DNA of 64,000 nt from Myxococcales bacterium (GCA_021787845.1 JAJYLH010000010.1:20651-84650); one strand, 5' to 3'. Counted from the first letter of the stretch, positions 50,350-59,622 are shown. Numbers and translations: made by a program. Notes: a model not told the origin generated them from the letters alone.

Positions 50350-53300
50350 CTACTGCCCGGAGGCAAAGTACAACAACTGGTCGGCCGTGCGGTCGTAGTA
50401 GGAGATGCGCGGGTTCCCGGACGCGGAGAGCGCGAGCGAGTCGAACCGGCCGACGTCGTCGTTGCCGCCCCCGCCGTTGTCGATGAGGTTCAGCACCCAG
50501 TTCCCGCTCGACTGGTCGGCGTAGAGCAGCTCGCCCCGGGTGTGATCGTAGTAGCTGATGTGCCCGAGGACGCCGAGCGTCGCGTCGTAGGTGAGCGCCA
50601 GCGACGAGAAGCGGCCGAGGTCGTCGTTTCCGTTGTCGACGGTGGTAAAGATCCAGCTCGCGGCCTGGGTGCAGTTCGGATCGCCGCTCGTCGGGGTGCA
50701 GCGCGAGTAGCGCAAAGTGCCGTTGCCGCTCGCGTCGTAGTAGGCGATGGCCGCGCCCTCGAACGTCGTCGTGCCGCTGATGCTCGGCTGGCTCAGCCGG
50801 AGCGACGCATACCGGCCGACGTCGTCGGCGCCGTTGCCGCCGTCCACGAGAGTCTGCGTCCACGTCGGCGCGGTCGTGCCCCAGCCCGATGGGACGCAAT
50901 GGTTGGTGCAGGTCGCAAGCCACAGGCCCTGGAGGCCCCCGGTCGCGCCGGTCGGCACGTAATAGGCGACCCGCGGCGCGAAGACGGGGCTGCTAGTCTC
51001 CGAGGACTCGTCGTCGAGGCTGACGAACGCGCCCGCGCCGCTGCCCATGGTGTTGGTGTTCGAGCTTCCGCCCGGGTAGATGGTGGCGAACGCCCAGTTG
51101 GAGAGGCTCCCGCCGCAATTCGTCGCGAAGGCCGCCTGCATGCTCGTGCACACCGCGTAGCGGACGACGTCCTCGTTCTTGGTAAGCACGCCGACGCCGC
51201 TCGATTCGGAGTCCCGGTAGGCGACCGTGAGCGCGCCGCCGCCGGCGGAGGGAGCCCGGGCGACCGCGTTCCAGTAGCCGGCGATCTGGTTCCCGCCGCA
51301 GTTGGTCGTCTGATCGAACAGGTCCAGCGCCGGAGTGGGGAACGTCCCAGTGGCCGTTCCGATGCGCACGTAGACGTGGCCGCACTGGTTGTTGTCGACG
51401 GTCACATAGCTCACCACCGCCTCGCCGTTCGGCCCGTTGGCGAGGCCGATGGGCCGCGCCTCGAATCCATGGACGATCGGCTGGCCGTTCGCCTGGATGC
51501 CGGTCGCGGTCGCCACCGTATGGAACTCCCACTTTGGCGTGCTGGTGCCGCAGTTCGCGGTGCACTGGGCGAGCCTCACGTCGTCGGACGAATCGAGGTA
51601 GGCGATGCGCGGGTCGCCGCTCGGGTCGAGGACGGTCTGCGAGTACATCCCCGCCGCCCGATCGACGATGGTCCCCACCTGCTGCGCGTTGATGTCGAAG
51701 ACCACCGGGGTGCTCGCCTTCCCGTTCGGTCCGGTGACCACGAGGGAGACCTCGTAGGTGCCGAACTCGTCGGTCTTGAAGCTCGGGTCGATGGCGCTCG
51801 CGTCGTTGAGCTGCGCCCTGCTCCCCGGCGGGAGCGCGGTCATCGTCCACCGGTAGGAGAGCTGGGTCGTCGTCGCGCAGCCCTGGGTGATGTCCAGGTC
51901 GGTCGAGCCGCTCCCGTCGAGCTGCACCGTCGTGTCGACCCCGACCTTGGCCGGGCTGGACGCTCCCGCGAACGGCTCGAGCATGGCGATGTTCGCCACC
52001 GGCGTCGCGTCGCCGCAGGTGTCGGCGAGGACCGCGAGGTGAGAGGTGGTGCTCTCGCCGGTGGTGTCGGTGACGGTGCAGCGCAGTTGGTAGATGCCAG
52101 CGACGTCGGGCTGGAAGCTCGCCTGGGCGGCGGTGGCCCCGGTGATCGTTGTCGTCGAGCCCGACGGGGTGGTGTCGAAGGCCCACTGGTAGCTGAAGGT
52201 CTCGGGTTGCGTGCAGGGCGGCCAGGTGTTCGGGTCGTTCGCCACCGCGGCGAGGGTGAAGCCGTTCGGGAAGGTCGGGTCGCCGACATCCATCTGGTTT
52301 GGCGAGGAGAAGAGCGAGAGCATCGGCTTCGCGGTGCCGCAGGTCGAGGTCGCGGTCACGTCGACGGTCTTGGTGGCCACGTTGCCCGCGGTATCGGTCG
52401 CCAGGACGGTGACCTGGTAGCCCGTGCCAACGATGTCGGGCGAGAAAGACGTCTGCGGGCCGTTCCTCGACGAGAGCCTCGCCGCGCTTCCGGCGGGCAG
52501 GGCGGAGAACCACCAGGCGTAGCTGAACGTCGACGGCCCGCTCGCGCAGTTCGCGCCGGTGCCGGCGGCGGCCGTGGCGAAGAGGTCGAGCGTCTGGCCC
52601 GCGACCACGGTGGCCGACGGGGGGTTGATCGTCACCGTCGGCGCGCAGAGCGGCAGCGGCGCGGTCACGGTCACGTCGACGGTCTTGGTGGCCACGTTGC
52701 CCGCGGTGTCGGTCGCCACGACGGTGACCTGATAGCCGTTGATGCTCACGATGTCGGGCGTGAAGGACGTCTGCGGGCCGCTCGCAGGCGAGAGCGTCGC
52801 TGCGCTTCCTGTGGGCAGCGCGGAGAACGACCAGGCGTAGCTGAACGTCGACGGGCCGCTCGTGCAGTTCGCGCCCGTGCCGGCGGCGGCCGTCGCGAAG
52901 AGGTCGAGGGTCTTGCCCGCGACCACGGTCGGCGTCGAGGGCGTGATCTGCACCGTCGGCGCGCAGATCGGCGGCGGCGCGGTCACGGTCACGTCGACGG
53001 TCTTGGTGGCGCTGTTGCCCGCCGAGTCGATGGCGACGACCTGGACCGAGTAGGTGCCGGCCTCGTCGGCGAAGAACGAGCTCTGGGTGCCGTCGAGGCG
53101 GGTAAGTGTCGCGCCGCTGCCGGCCGGGAGCGCGGTGAAGGTCCAGTCGTAGGTGAAGGTCGAGGGTCCCGGCGTGCAATCGGAGCCGCTGCCCGGCGCC
53201 GCCGAGGCGAACAGGTCGACCCACGAGCCGCTCGTCACGCCGCTGGTGGGCGCGGTGAGGTTCGCCGTCGGCGCGCAGAACGGCGGCGGCACCACCGCCG

Positions 53301-55209
53301 GCGCGGCATTGAAGCTCACCCCGCCCGGCGCCGAGGCGTGGCCGTTCGAGTCGGTGGCGACGACCGCGAATGTGTAGTTCCCAGTGACGTCGGGAACGAA
53401 GGTCGGGTTCGCCGCGGTCGCCGAGGAGAGCGTCGCGGAGCTGCCGGCCGGCGCCGAGGCGAGGCTCCAGGCGTAGGTGAAGCCGAGCGGCCCGCCGCAG
53501 TCGGCGTCGGGATCGGTGACGTTCGCGGAGAGGGTCGTCGTCGTCCCCACTCGAGCGTTCGCCGAGGCCGCTGGCGCCACGCTCGGCGCGCCGAGGCCGC
53601 AGGTCGCCGCGTGAATCCAGACGAGCGCGGGCTTCGAGGCGAGCCCGGTGGAGTCCGTCGCGGCGAACTCGACGAGGTAGTCACCGGCGACGTCTGGCGT
53701 GAGCGTCGTCGAGAGCGCGGTCCCGATCGCTCCCGTCGCCAGGGTCGAGCCGGTCGGCACGACGTCGAGGCTCCACGCGTCGGTCAGCGTCTGGGTGAGG
53801 CCGCAGCCGGGCAGATCGTCGGGGTCGTAGGCGGTCCCCGTGAGCGCCACCGCGTTGCCGACGTCGACTGCGTCCGGCGTCGCCATCGCCGTCGCCACCG
53901 GCGCGGCGTGCCCGCAGGCCGCGACGTCGATCGTCGCCTGGCCGGAGCCGCTCGCGCCGAGGGGATTGGTCGCCCGCGCGGCGAGGATGTAGCTGCCGGC
54001 GACGTCGGGCACGAAGGAGGCCGCTGCCCGATCGGCTCCGAGCACCGCCGCGGCGCTCCCCGCCGGCGCCGAGACGACGCTCCAGGCGAAGGCGAAGCTG
54101 CCGGAGGAATCCGACGCATCGTCGGTTGCGCTCGCCGACAGCGCGATCGACTCGCCCACCGCGGCCGAGGCCGGCGCGGTGACGCTGACGGTGACCGTGC
54201 TCTCTTTCACCTGGACGACGACGGTTCCGCTCGCGGCGTGGCCGAGGCTATCGGTCACCTCGCCCGCGACGACGTAGGTGCCGGCGACGTCAGGGACGAA
54301 GTGCGGTCCGTCGTTGCCGCCCGCGGCGCAGGAGTCGGGCAGCGACGAGCAGGGCTGGAGGCCGGCGCCGGAGACGCTCGCGGTCGAGCCGGACGGGCGG
54401 CTCACCATCGACCAGCGCCAGGTGTAGCTGAGCGTCTTGCAGTCGGAGTCGGCGTCGTTGAAGGTCGCGTCGAGGAGCACCGGCGCCCCGACGAAGGGCT
54501 GCGCGGGCGACGCGGTGACGGCGACGTTCGACGGCCCGTTGCTCCCGCAGGCGCCGGCGGTCACGGTCTGGCGCGAGGTCGCCTTCAGGCCGCCCGAGTC
54601 GGTGACGGTCAGCTCGACGACGTAGTCGCCGGGGAGGTCGGTGACGAACGATGGCGACTCGGAGGTGGCATCGTTCAGGCGGGCCGCGCTCCCGGCGGGC
54701 GCCGAGACGAGGCGCCAGGCGTAGCTCGCGATGGTCCGGGTCAGGGAGCAGGGCGCCACGGCGTCGGCGTCGCTCACCTTGGCGGTGAGCTGGACCGTGC
54801 TGCCCGCGTGGGGCGAGGCCGGGGCCGCCGTGATGGAGGCGATCGACGGTCCGTTGGTCCCGCACGGGCCGGCGGTGATGTCCGCCGACGCGCGGCCGAC
54901 GAAGAAGCCGTTGTTCACCGCGAGCGAGACCTCGTAGGTGCCGACGACGTCGGGGGTGAAGGACGGCGTCACCTCGGTCGCGTCGTTGAACCGCGCCGCG
55001 CTCCCCTTCGGGGTCTTGGTGAAGCTCCATTGATAGGCGATCGCCAGCGGCGGCGAGTTCGGGTCGTTGCTCTTCGAGCCGTCGAGCTGGACCGGCTCGC
55101 CGACGGCGACCGTGCCGACCGGGGCGATCTGTGCGTTGGGCGCCTTGACCTTGCGGGCACAGGCGGTGGCGAGCGCGACCGCAACGAGCGCGACGAGCAG
55201 ACGACGCAT
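50350..55209 (-). CDS. Giant PKD-repeat lipoprotein (1619 aa)
   Basis: The N-terminus is a lipoprotein signal with lipobox LATAC (Cys17). Residues ~25-1130 are a chain of about 11 PKD/Ig-like domains of ~95-106 aa, each with SY(A/T)W or YQW(S/T)F and a GTYEVSL- or GYQVTV-type final strand. Three consecutive units around residues 640-960 are almost identical. The C-terminal ~450 residues form a different region with repeated YYD and DNGxDDVGRF(D/S)SLxL motifs, perhaps a beta-propeller. It is probably an outer-membrane-anchored surface or adhesion protein. No catalytic motif is seen. Confidence 0.82.
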   Translation of the reverse strand: MRRLLVALVAVALATACARKVKAPNAQIAPVGTVAVGEPVQLDGSKSNDPNSPPLAIAYQWSFTKTPKGSAARFNDATEVTPSFTPDVVGTYEVSLAVNNGFFVGRASADITAGPCGTNGPSIASITAAPASPHAGSTVQLTAKVSDADAVAPCSLTRTIASYAWRLVSAPAGSAARLNDATSESPSFVTDLPGDYVVELTVTDSGGLKATSRQTVTAGACGSNGPSNVAVTASPAQPFVGAPVLLDATFNDADSDCKTLSYTWRWSMVSRPSGSTASVSGAGLQPCSSLPDSCAAGGNDGPHFVPDVAGTYVVAGEVTDSLGHAASGTVVVQVKESTVTVSVTAPASAAVGESIALSASATDDASDSSGSFAFAWSVVSAPAGSAAAVLGADRAAASFVPDVAGSYILAARATNPLGASGSGQATIDVAACGHAAPVATAMATPDAVDVGNAVALTGTAYDPDDLPGCGLTQTLTDAWSLDVVPTGSTLATGAIGTALSTTLTPDVAGDYLVEFAATDSTGLASKPALVWIHAATCGLGAPSVAPAASANARVGTTTTLSANVTDPDADCGGPLGFTYAWSLASAPAGSSATLSSATAANPTFVPDVTGNYTFAVVATDSNGHASAPGGVSFNAAPAVVPPPFCAPTANLTAPTSGVTSGSWVDLFASAAPGSGSDCTPGPSTFTYDWTFTALPAGSGATLTRLDGTQSSFFADEAGTYSVQVVAIDSAGNSATKTVDVTVTAPPPICAPTVQITPSTPTVVAGKTLDLFATAAAGTGANCTSGPSTFSYAWSFSALPTGSAATLSPASGPQTSFTPDIVSINGYQVTVVATDTAGNVATKTVDVTVTAPLPLCAPTVTINPPSATVVAGQTLDLFATAAAGTGANCASGPSTFSYAWWFSALPAGSAARLSSRNGPQTSFSPDIVGTGYQVTVLATDTAGNVATKTVDVTATSTCGTAKPMLSLFSSPNQMDVGDPTFPNGFTLAAVANDPNTWPPCTQPETFSYQWAFDTTPSGSTTTITGATAAQASFQPDVAGIYQLRCTVTDTTGESTTSHLAVLADTCGDATPVANIAMLEPFAGASSPAKVGVDTTVQLDGSGSTDLDITQGCATTTQLSYRWTMTALPPGSRAQLNDASAIDPSFKTDEFGTYEVSLVVTGPNGKASTPVVFDINAQQVGTIVDRAAGMYSQTVLDPSGDPRIAYLDSSDDVRLAQCTANCGTSTPKWEFHTVATATGIQANGQPIVHGFEARPIGLANGPNGEAVVSYVTVDNNQCGHVYVRIGTATGTFPTPALDLFDQTTNCGGNQIAGYWNAVARAPSAGGGALTVAYRDSESSGVGVLTKNEDVVRYAVCTSMQAAFATNCGGSLSNWAFATIYPGGSSNTNTMGSGAGAFVSLDDESSETSSPVFAPRVAYYVPTGATGGLQGLWLATCTNHCVPSGWGTTAPTWTQTLVDGGNGADDVGRYASLRLSQPSISGTTTFEGAAIAYYDASGNGTLRYSRCTPTSGDPNCTQAASWIFTTVDNGNDDLGRFSSLALTYDATLGVLGHISYYDHTRGELLYADQSSGNWVLNLIDNGGGGNDDVGRFDSLALSASGNPRISYYDRTADQLLYFASGQ

Positions 55210-55586
55210 GTGAACCCTCCTCGACCGCGGCCGCGACCACGTCGCGAGCGCGGATCAGTCCGAAGTGGTGCCGAGCCTCTGCGGCCGGGCGAAGAGACCC
55301 GGCATCACTGTTCTCCGAGCAGAAGTCCCACGAGGCGCGATGTTAGGTGCAACTCACGCTGGTGGTCAAGATGTCGGAGAAGGTCGTAGCTCGCCTCGTT
55401 GAGCGACCGTGGGGTGGAACGCCGGCGCGACGCCAGGGCCAGTGGCCCGGCAACACCGCGACCTTCAACCGTCCATGCCGGACCGGTTGCCGCACTTCGA
55501 GCCGGAGACTGACGTGAAGAGACTTCCGCTTCGCATAGCGCGGGCTGACGCCCGCAACCCAAGCTCGACCTTGGAGACGATCGGAA
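55210..55586. other. Spacer upstream of the PKD lipoprotein gene
   Basis: This stretch should contain the promoter of the minus-strand lipoprotein gene. I see no gene or clear promoter elements. GAGGAGGGTT just before the ATG (minus strand) is the likely ribosome-binding site. Confidence 0.4.
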
Positions 55587-55682
55587 TCGTGGCACGGGCG
55601 TCCTCACCCGTGAAAGCCCAGTCGAACCCGCTGGCATGGCAGATCCCCAAGCGCTCACGGGCGGGGACGCCCGTGCCACGAA
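55587..55682. repeat. GTGGCACGGGCG palindromic repeat, diverged copy 3
   Basis: CGTGGCACGGGCGTCCTCAC and GGGCGGGGACGCCCGTGCCA are inverted half-sites like those of the elements at 27.7 and 50.0 kb. The central part differs and the TTGCGAAAGTA ends are absent. Confidence 0.65.
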
Positions 55683-55812
55683 GTCGTGCTGCGCGGCGCC
55701 GAGAATCTGCGCGCCGCGCGAGGCTTCTGCGGCTTAGTAGATCAGGTGTCGGCGATTCGGCCTCACCCCCCGCTACCGCGCGCCCTCGATTCCGCGCTGC
55801 CGCGCGTCGCGA

Positions 55813-55858
55813 ACGCCGATCGGACCGATCGGACCGATCCGACCGATCGGTCTGATCG
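55813..55858. repeat. GATCGGACC tandem 9-mers
   Basis: About four tandem copies of GATCGGACC with drift (GATCCGACC, GATCGGTCT). This is the clearest of the four tracts of this family. It lies 160 nt before the regulator gene. Confidence 0.75.
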
Positions 55859-56019
55859 TCGCTGGCAGCGCTCGGCAGCGGGGGGTGAGGACTTGGTGGC
55901 CCGAACCTGATCGAAGCGGAAAGCCGGCGAAAAATTCTTGCCAGCCGTCCTCTCCTCTGGTAGGTTGCCCGGCGAACCTTGACTTTGGGGGGCCGTCCAC
56001 CGGCCCGGGGTTCGCCGCG

Positions 56020-57438
56020 ATGGCGAATTTCGACTTCGACGATTCAGTGCCCGTGCCGCTCAGATGGCGCGTCGGGCTCCGGCTGTCTCGCGTGCCGGCG
56101 GGAGCGCTCCCGGCGGACGCGCTGCGCTGGCCGCGGTATGGCGCTCCGCTCGTCGTGTTCGACCGCATCGACATGAGGGCCGGGCCGGTGCTCCCGGAGG
56201 GCGGCGCGGAGGTCATCGCCGCCGAGGTGGGGTCGGGCGAGGAGCTCGTCGAGCTCGCGACGCTCACCGCGCGGGAGAACGTCAGCGCGCTCTTCTTCAC
56301 GCCCGCGCAGCTACACCCCGAGGCGCTCGCGCGGGCCTGCGCGGTGGCGCCCGCGGTGGAGATCGTGTCGCTCGCCGAGGCGGGCGGGCAGGTCTTCGCC
56401 GTCGCCGCGCGGCGGATGGAGGCGCTCCTCCGCCAGCGGTTTCTCACGACGCTCCTCGCGCACTGGCGCAAGGTCCTCGTCCGGCACGAGAACGCGCTGA
56501 CGCAGCTCTTCCCTCGCGCGCGCTCGCTCGACGAGGGGCAGGAGCACCTCGTGTCGGCGCCGCTCGTGGTGCTGGAGGAGGAGCACGTCGCCGGGGTCGA
56601 CGGGTGCTGGTGGGCGGCAGCGGTCAAGCCGGCGAATGTCCTCGGCATCTCGTATGCGCGCTTGTCGCGGCTGCGCGCGCGGCGGTGGCAGCGGCTGAAG
56701 GAGCTGACCGACGGCGCCGCGATCGCGCCACTGACCATCGCCGTCGTGGACGACGAGTTCCTCGAGAACGGCCCGGTGAAGGCGATCGCGTCGCACTTGC
56801 AACGGGCGCGGCGAGACGGGCGCGTGATGCGAGTCGACTCCGCGGCGGACCTGGAGGCGATGCTGCGCGACGGCGGGCATCCCGATTTGGTGTGGCTCGA
56901 CATCCCTCCTTCGACTGGCGCTCAGGATGAGCGGGGGACGAGCGCGCAGGACGAGCGGGGGCGGCGAGCCGAGGGGGAGCTGTCGCGCGAGGCGCTGGCG
57001 CTGGTGCGGCGTGTGCGGCGGGCGGAGCTGCATCCGATCGTCATCGGCAAGCTCGACGGTCACGACCTCGAGGACGTCCAGCGGCTGCGGGACCTCGGAG
57101 CGCTCCCGCTGTGGGAGACCGGAGCCGGGCTCGATGGCGAGAACCGGGGCGGGCTCGCGTTCGACACCGAGGCGCACTTCGCGCGAGCGCTGGAGATGGC
57201 GGAGGAGAAGCGGCGCATCCTCCACGCGCTGGAGATCGTGCGGCGCATCGAGCGGGAGAGCGCTGGCGCGTGGCCCGAGGAGGTCGGCGCGCCGGAAGTC
57301 AGCCTCGCGCGGTTGCGGGAGCGCGCGGCGCGATGGGCGCTCGCGGCGGCGGAGGGGAACCACGCCCGCGCGGCGCAGATGCTCGGCATCGACCGCAAGT
57401 CGCTCGCCCGAAGCCTCCGGGCGGGGCTGTCGCCTTGA
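56020..57438 (+). CDS. Receiver-like/Fis-HTH regulator, family unclear
   Basis: The 472-aa protein ends with a Fis-type DNA-binding helix-turn-helix (NHARAAQMLGIDRKSLARSL, residues ~446-465), as in NtrC-type activators. The rest is not NtrC: there is no AAA+ GAFTGA domain. A segment near 241 reads IAVVDDEFLENGP, like a response-regulator start, but the following part is short of the conserved lysine. The N-terminal ~230 residues are unfamiliar. An in-frame dispersed repeat adds QDERGTSAQDERGR near residue 305. It may be a degenerate sigma54-type or two-component regulator. The ATG at 56020 lacks a good ribosome-binding site. Confidence 0.6.
   Translation: MANFDFDDSVPVPLRWRVGLRLSRVPAGALPADALRWPRYGAPLVVFDRIDMRAGPVLPEGGAEVIAAEVGSGEELVELATLTARENVSALFFTPAQLHPEALARACAVAPAVEIVSLAEAGGQVFAVAARRMEALLRQRFLTTLLAHWRKVLVRHENALTQLFPRARSLDEGQEHLVSAPLVVLEEEHVAGVDGCWWAAAVKPANVLGISYARLSRLRARRWQRLKELTDGAAIAPLTIAVVDDEFLENGPVKAIASHLQRARRDGRVMRVDSAADLEAMLRDGGHPDLVWLDIPPSTGAQDERGTSAQDERGRRAEGELSREALALVRRVRRAELHPIVIGKLDGHDLEDVQRLRDLGALPLWETGAGLDGENRGGLAFDTEAHFARALEMAEEKRRILHALEIVRRIERESAGAWPEEVGAPEVSLARLRERAARWALAAAEGNHARAAQMLGIDRKSLARSLRAGLSP
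56905..56965 (+). repeat. Dispersed repeat inside the regulator gene
   Basis: CTGGCGCTCAGGATGAGCGG followed by a second variant (GCGCGCAGGACGAGCGGGGG) lies in frame within the coding sequence. It is the reverse complement of the repeat between waaA and lpxK. The frame is kept. Confidence 0.6.
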
Positions 57439-57450
57439 CGGACCGACGGC

Positions 57451-57510
57451 CAGTGGGATGGGCAGTCCCGGAGCCCGCAGGGCTGCGGGCTGCCCGTCGT
57501 TCCAGAGCGA
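57451..57510. repeat. 60-bp repeat, copy 1
   Basis: It begins CAGTGGGATGGGCAGTCCCG and ends TCCAGAGCGA. It is identical over 60 nt to 57762-57821, in the same orientation. It contains an internal stem, CCCGCAGGGCTGCGGG. Confidence 0.85.
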
Positions 57511-57517
57511 TAGGCAG

Positions 57518-57742
57518 TCTTTCGGACACTCGACAGAATCTGTGCGTGGAAAGCACCTCTCGGGAAGCCGGACACGTGAGTGTCCGGGTTGGGCAGTGCC
57601 GTTCGCCGCTCTCCGACCGTCCTGTCGCCCGACGCGAAGATCTTGACGTGCAGCTCTCGCGATCGACGAACGCGGTGCCTGCACCCGGACACTCACGTGT
57701 CCGGCTTCCTTGTCTCGCCCGTGACACGCATAGATTCTGTCG
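57518..57742. repeat. Large inverted repeat with 26-bp perfect arms
   Basis: GAAGCCGGACACGTGAGTGT...CCGGGT (57564-57589) is perfectly complementary to ACCCGGACACTCACGTGTCC...GGCTTC (57673-57698). Outer arms CGACAGAATCT (57531-57541) and AGATTCTGTCG (57732-57742) are also complementary. It is flanked on both sides by the 60-bp direct repeat. Confidence 0.8.
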
Positions 57743-57761
57743 GGGAGCCGTCTTTCGAAAG

Positions 57762-57821
57762 CAGTGGGATGGGCAGTCCCGGAGCCCGCAGGGCTGCGGG
57801 CTGCCCGTCGTTCCAGAGCGA
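57762..57821. repeat. 60-bp repeat, copy 2
   Basis: It is identical to 57451-57510, in the same orientation. Together they bracket the inverted repeat. Confidence 0.85.
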
Positions 57822-57842
57822 ATGTGTGTTGGGACAGAAGGT

Positions 57843-57924
57843 TGGATGGGCGGAGCGAAAGACAACCCGTCACTCTTGGCGATCGCCGAACGTCGATGGG
57901 TTGCGCTCCGCTCCACCCATCCTA
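57843..57924. repeat. Palindromic repeat GGATGGGTGGAGCGG, copy 2
   Basis: The arms TGGATGGGCGGAGCGAAAGA and GCTCCGCTCCACCCATCCTA are complementary. It covers the last codon of the AAA/PD-(D/E)XK gene (stop at 57922-57924 on the minus strand), like copy 1 just past the PKD gene. Confidence 0.7.
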
Positions 57925-59622
57925 TGTCCGCTTACGCACCCAGGCGCGCTTGCCGTCGAAGACCGCGGCGAGCTCGTGGACCGGTGTCGCTCCGCGCTCG
58001 CGCAGGGCCGAGGCGTAGTCGCGCTCCGTGATCTGCTGAAGCGCGGATTCCAGCGCCGTGTCCTTGGTCTCCCCCTCGTCCGTGTCGATGACCTTCAGCT
58101 CCAGCACCGCTCCTGGACGCCCGTGCTGGCGGGGACTGATCATGACGTCGTACCGTCCGTAGCCCGCCTCGCGATTGGCCGTCACTTCGTGAGTCTTCTC
58201 GAGCGTCACGAGCAGTCCCAGCACGAAGGCCTGATACACGCCCTCGCGTTGCGGCCGCGCGGTGTCGTGGTAGGAGAGCGTCGTCAGGAGCAGCTCGCCC
58301 AACAGCCGTCCGAACGTCTTGTCGTCTCCTTCCAGGAGCGCCTTGCACAGCATCGGCACCCGCTCGCTGCCGCTCAGGCCTCGCGACAGGAAGTCCGCGA
58401 ACATGCCTTCCAGCGCGTCTCGGACCTCGAGGTTCGGAACCGCCAACACGACTTCGCTGCGGCGCGCCACTGGCCGCGATGACAGCGCCTTCAGATAGCC
58501 GGAGAAGAGCAGGAAGCTCCAGACCGGGTCCGCGCTCTCTCGTACGTCGCGCAAGACGATGTGCTCGTCGATCAGCTTCGTCACCGAGCCGCCCGTCAGG
58601 AGCGTCTCCAGGTCCGGCTCCGCGAGCCGCCCCCGCTCGATCAGCAGCTCGCGCAGTATGTCGTCCGAGCTGGTCTGCACCCAGTAGGACTTGAAGCCGT
58701 CTTCCGGGTGCGCGAGGTAGTTGAGAACGCTCCAAGGGTTGTAGACGGTGTGTCCACCAAAGCTGTACCCGTTGTACCAGCGCTCGATTTCGCTGAGCGC
58801 TCCCTCCTGGCCGCTAGCCTTCGCGAGTGAGCTCACTTCCTCCGGAGAGAAGCCGAAGTACGTCGAGAAGTCCTTCGACAGGATCGTGTGGACCTCGACG
58901 TTGTTCAGCCCAGAGAACACCGACTCCTTCGAGACGCGCAGGATGCCTGTCAGCACGCCTTTCGTGAGGTGCGGGTTGTCCTTGAAAGCGCCGGAGAAGA
59001 GGTTTCGGAACAGCTCGATGACCTGGTCGTAGAAGCCGTGGTGGAAGGCAGCGTGAATCGGGGTGTCGTACTCGTCGATGAGGATGACTGCGCGCTCGCC
59101 GGCGGCGCGGTGCAGCCATTCGGAGAGCCGCGCGAGCGCGCGCCAGAGCGTCGCGTCGTCCGCGGAGCTCGCGCAAAGCGCCTGCCAGTCACGTAGCTCG
59201 TCCGGGTCGGTGATCACCGGCTCGACCTCGGCCCTATGGCGCTGGCACTCGGCCGCGATGACCTTGGCCAGGGCCATGCGGGTGGTCGTCCAGGTGAGCG
59301 TCTTCACGTCCTTGAACGTCAGGAAAATCACCGGGTAGCGACCGAAGTGCGCGCGCACGTCGTCACCGGCCCGCCAGACTGCGAGGTCGCAGAAGGCGGC
59401 GGTCCGGTCCTCCTTCGTCCGCTCGACATACGCGGCGAGCGTCGTGATGTTGAGGGTCTTCCCGAACCGGCGCGGCCGGGGCAAGAGGAGCACGCGCGCC
59501 GGGTTGCGCAAGACCTCGGTGACGAAATCCGACTTGTCGACGTAGTGGAGCCCGTCGCGCCGGAGCTGCAGGAAGTCGGAGGAGCCGATGGGGAGTCGGG
59601 GACGCGTCACGGCCGGAAGCAT
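57922..59622 (-). CDS. AAA-ATPase-like / PD-(D/E)XK nuclease fusion
   Basis: The N-terminal domain matches the AAA-ATPase-like family PF09820: LPIGSSDFLQLRRDGLHYVD, P-loop RRFGKTLN (52-58) and Walker B AVILIDEYDTPIHAAF (178-193). The C-terminal ~100 residues are a PD-(D/E)XK nuclease-like domain (YDVMISPRQ, then AVLELKVID; D and ExK present). It is 566 aa, the family's normal size. These proteins are often mobile or multi-copy; a defence or regulatory function is suspected but unproven. The gene opens the accessory island. Confidence 0.85.
   Translation of the reverse strand: MLPAVTRPRLPIGSSDFLQLRRDGLHYVDKSDFVTEVLRNPARVLLLPRPRRFGKTLNITTLAAYVERTKEDRTAAFCDLAVWRAGDDVRAHFGRYPVIFLTFKDVKTLTWTTTRMALAKVIAAECQRHRAEVEPVITDPDELRDWQALCASSADDATLWRALARLSEWLHRAAGERAVILIDEYDTPIHAAFHHGFYDQVIELFRNLFSGAFKDNPHLTKGVLTGILRVSKESVFSGLNNVEVHTILSKDFSTYFGFSPEEVSSLAKASGQEGALSEIERWYNGYSFGGHTVYNPWSVLNYLAHPEDGFKSYWVQTSSDDILRELLIERGRLAEPDLETLLTGGSVTKLIDEHIVLRDVRESADPVWSFLLFSGYLKALSSRPVARRSEVVLAVPNLEVRDALEGMFADFLSRGLSGSERVPMLCKALLEGDDKTFGRLLGELLLTTLSYHDTARPQREGVYQAFVLGLLVTLEKTHEVTANREAGYGRYDVMISPRQHGRPGAVLELKVIDTDEGETKDTALESALQQITERDYASALRERGATPVHELAAVFDGKRAWVRKRT

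Noticed and set aside
50542..55389. 1615-codon plus-strand frame opposite the PKD gene
   Set aside because: It is a repetitive Arg/Gly/Val shadow of the PKD repeats. The minus-strand frame has a lipobox and domain structure.
57451..57924. CRISPR array
   Set aside because: Repeats are of several kinds, unevenly spaced and palindromic; there are no regular spacers and no cas genes.
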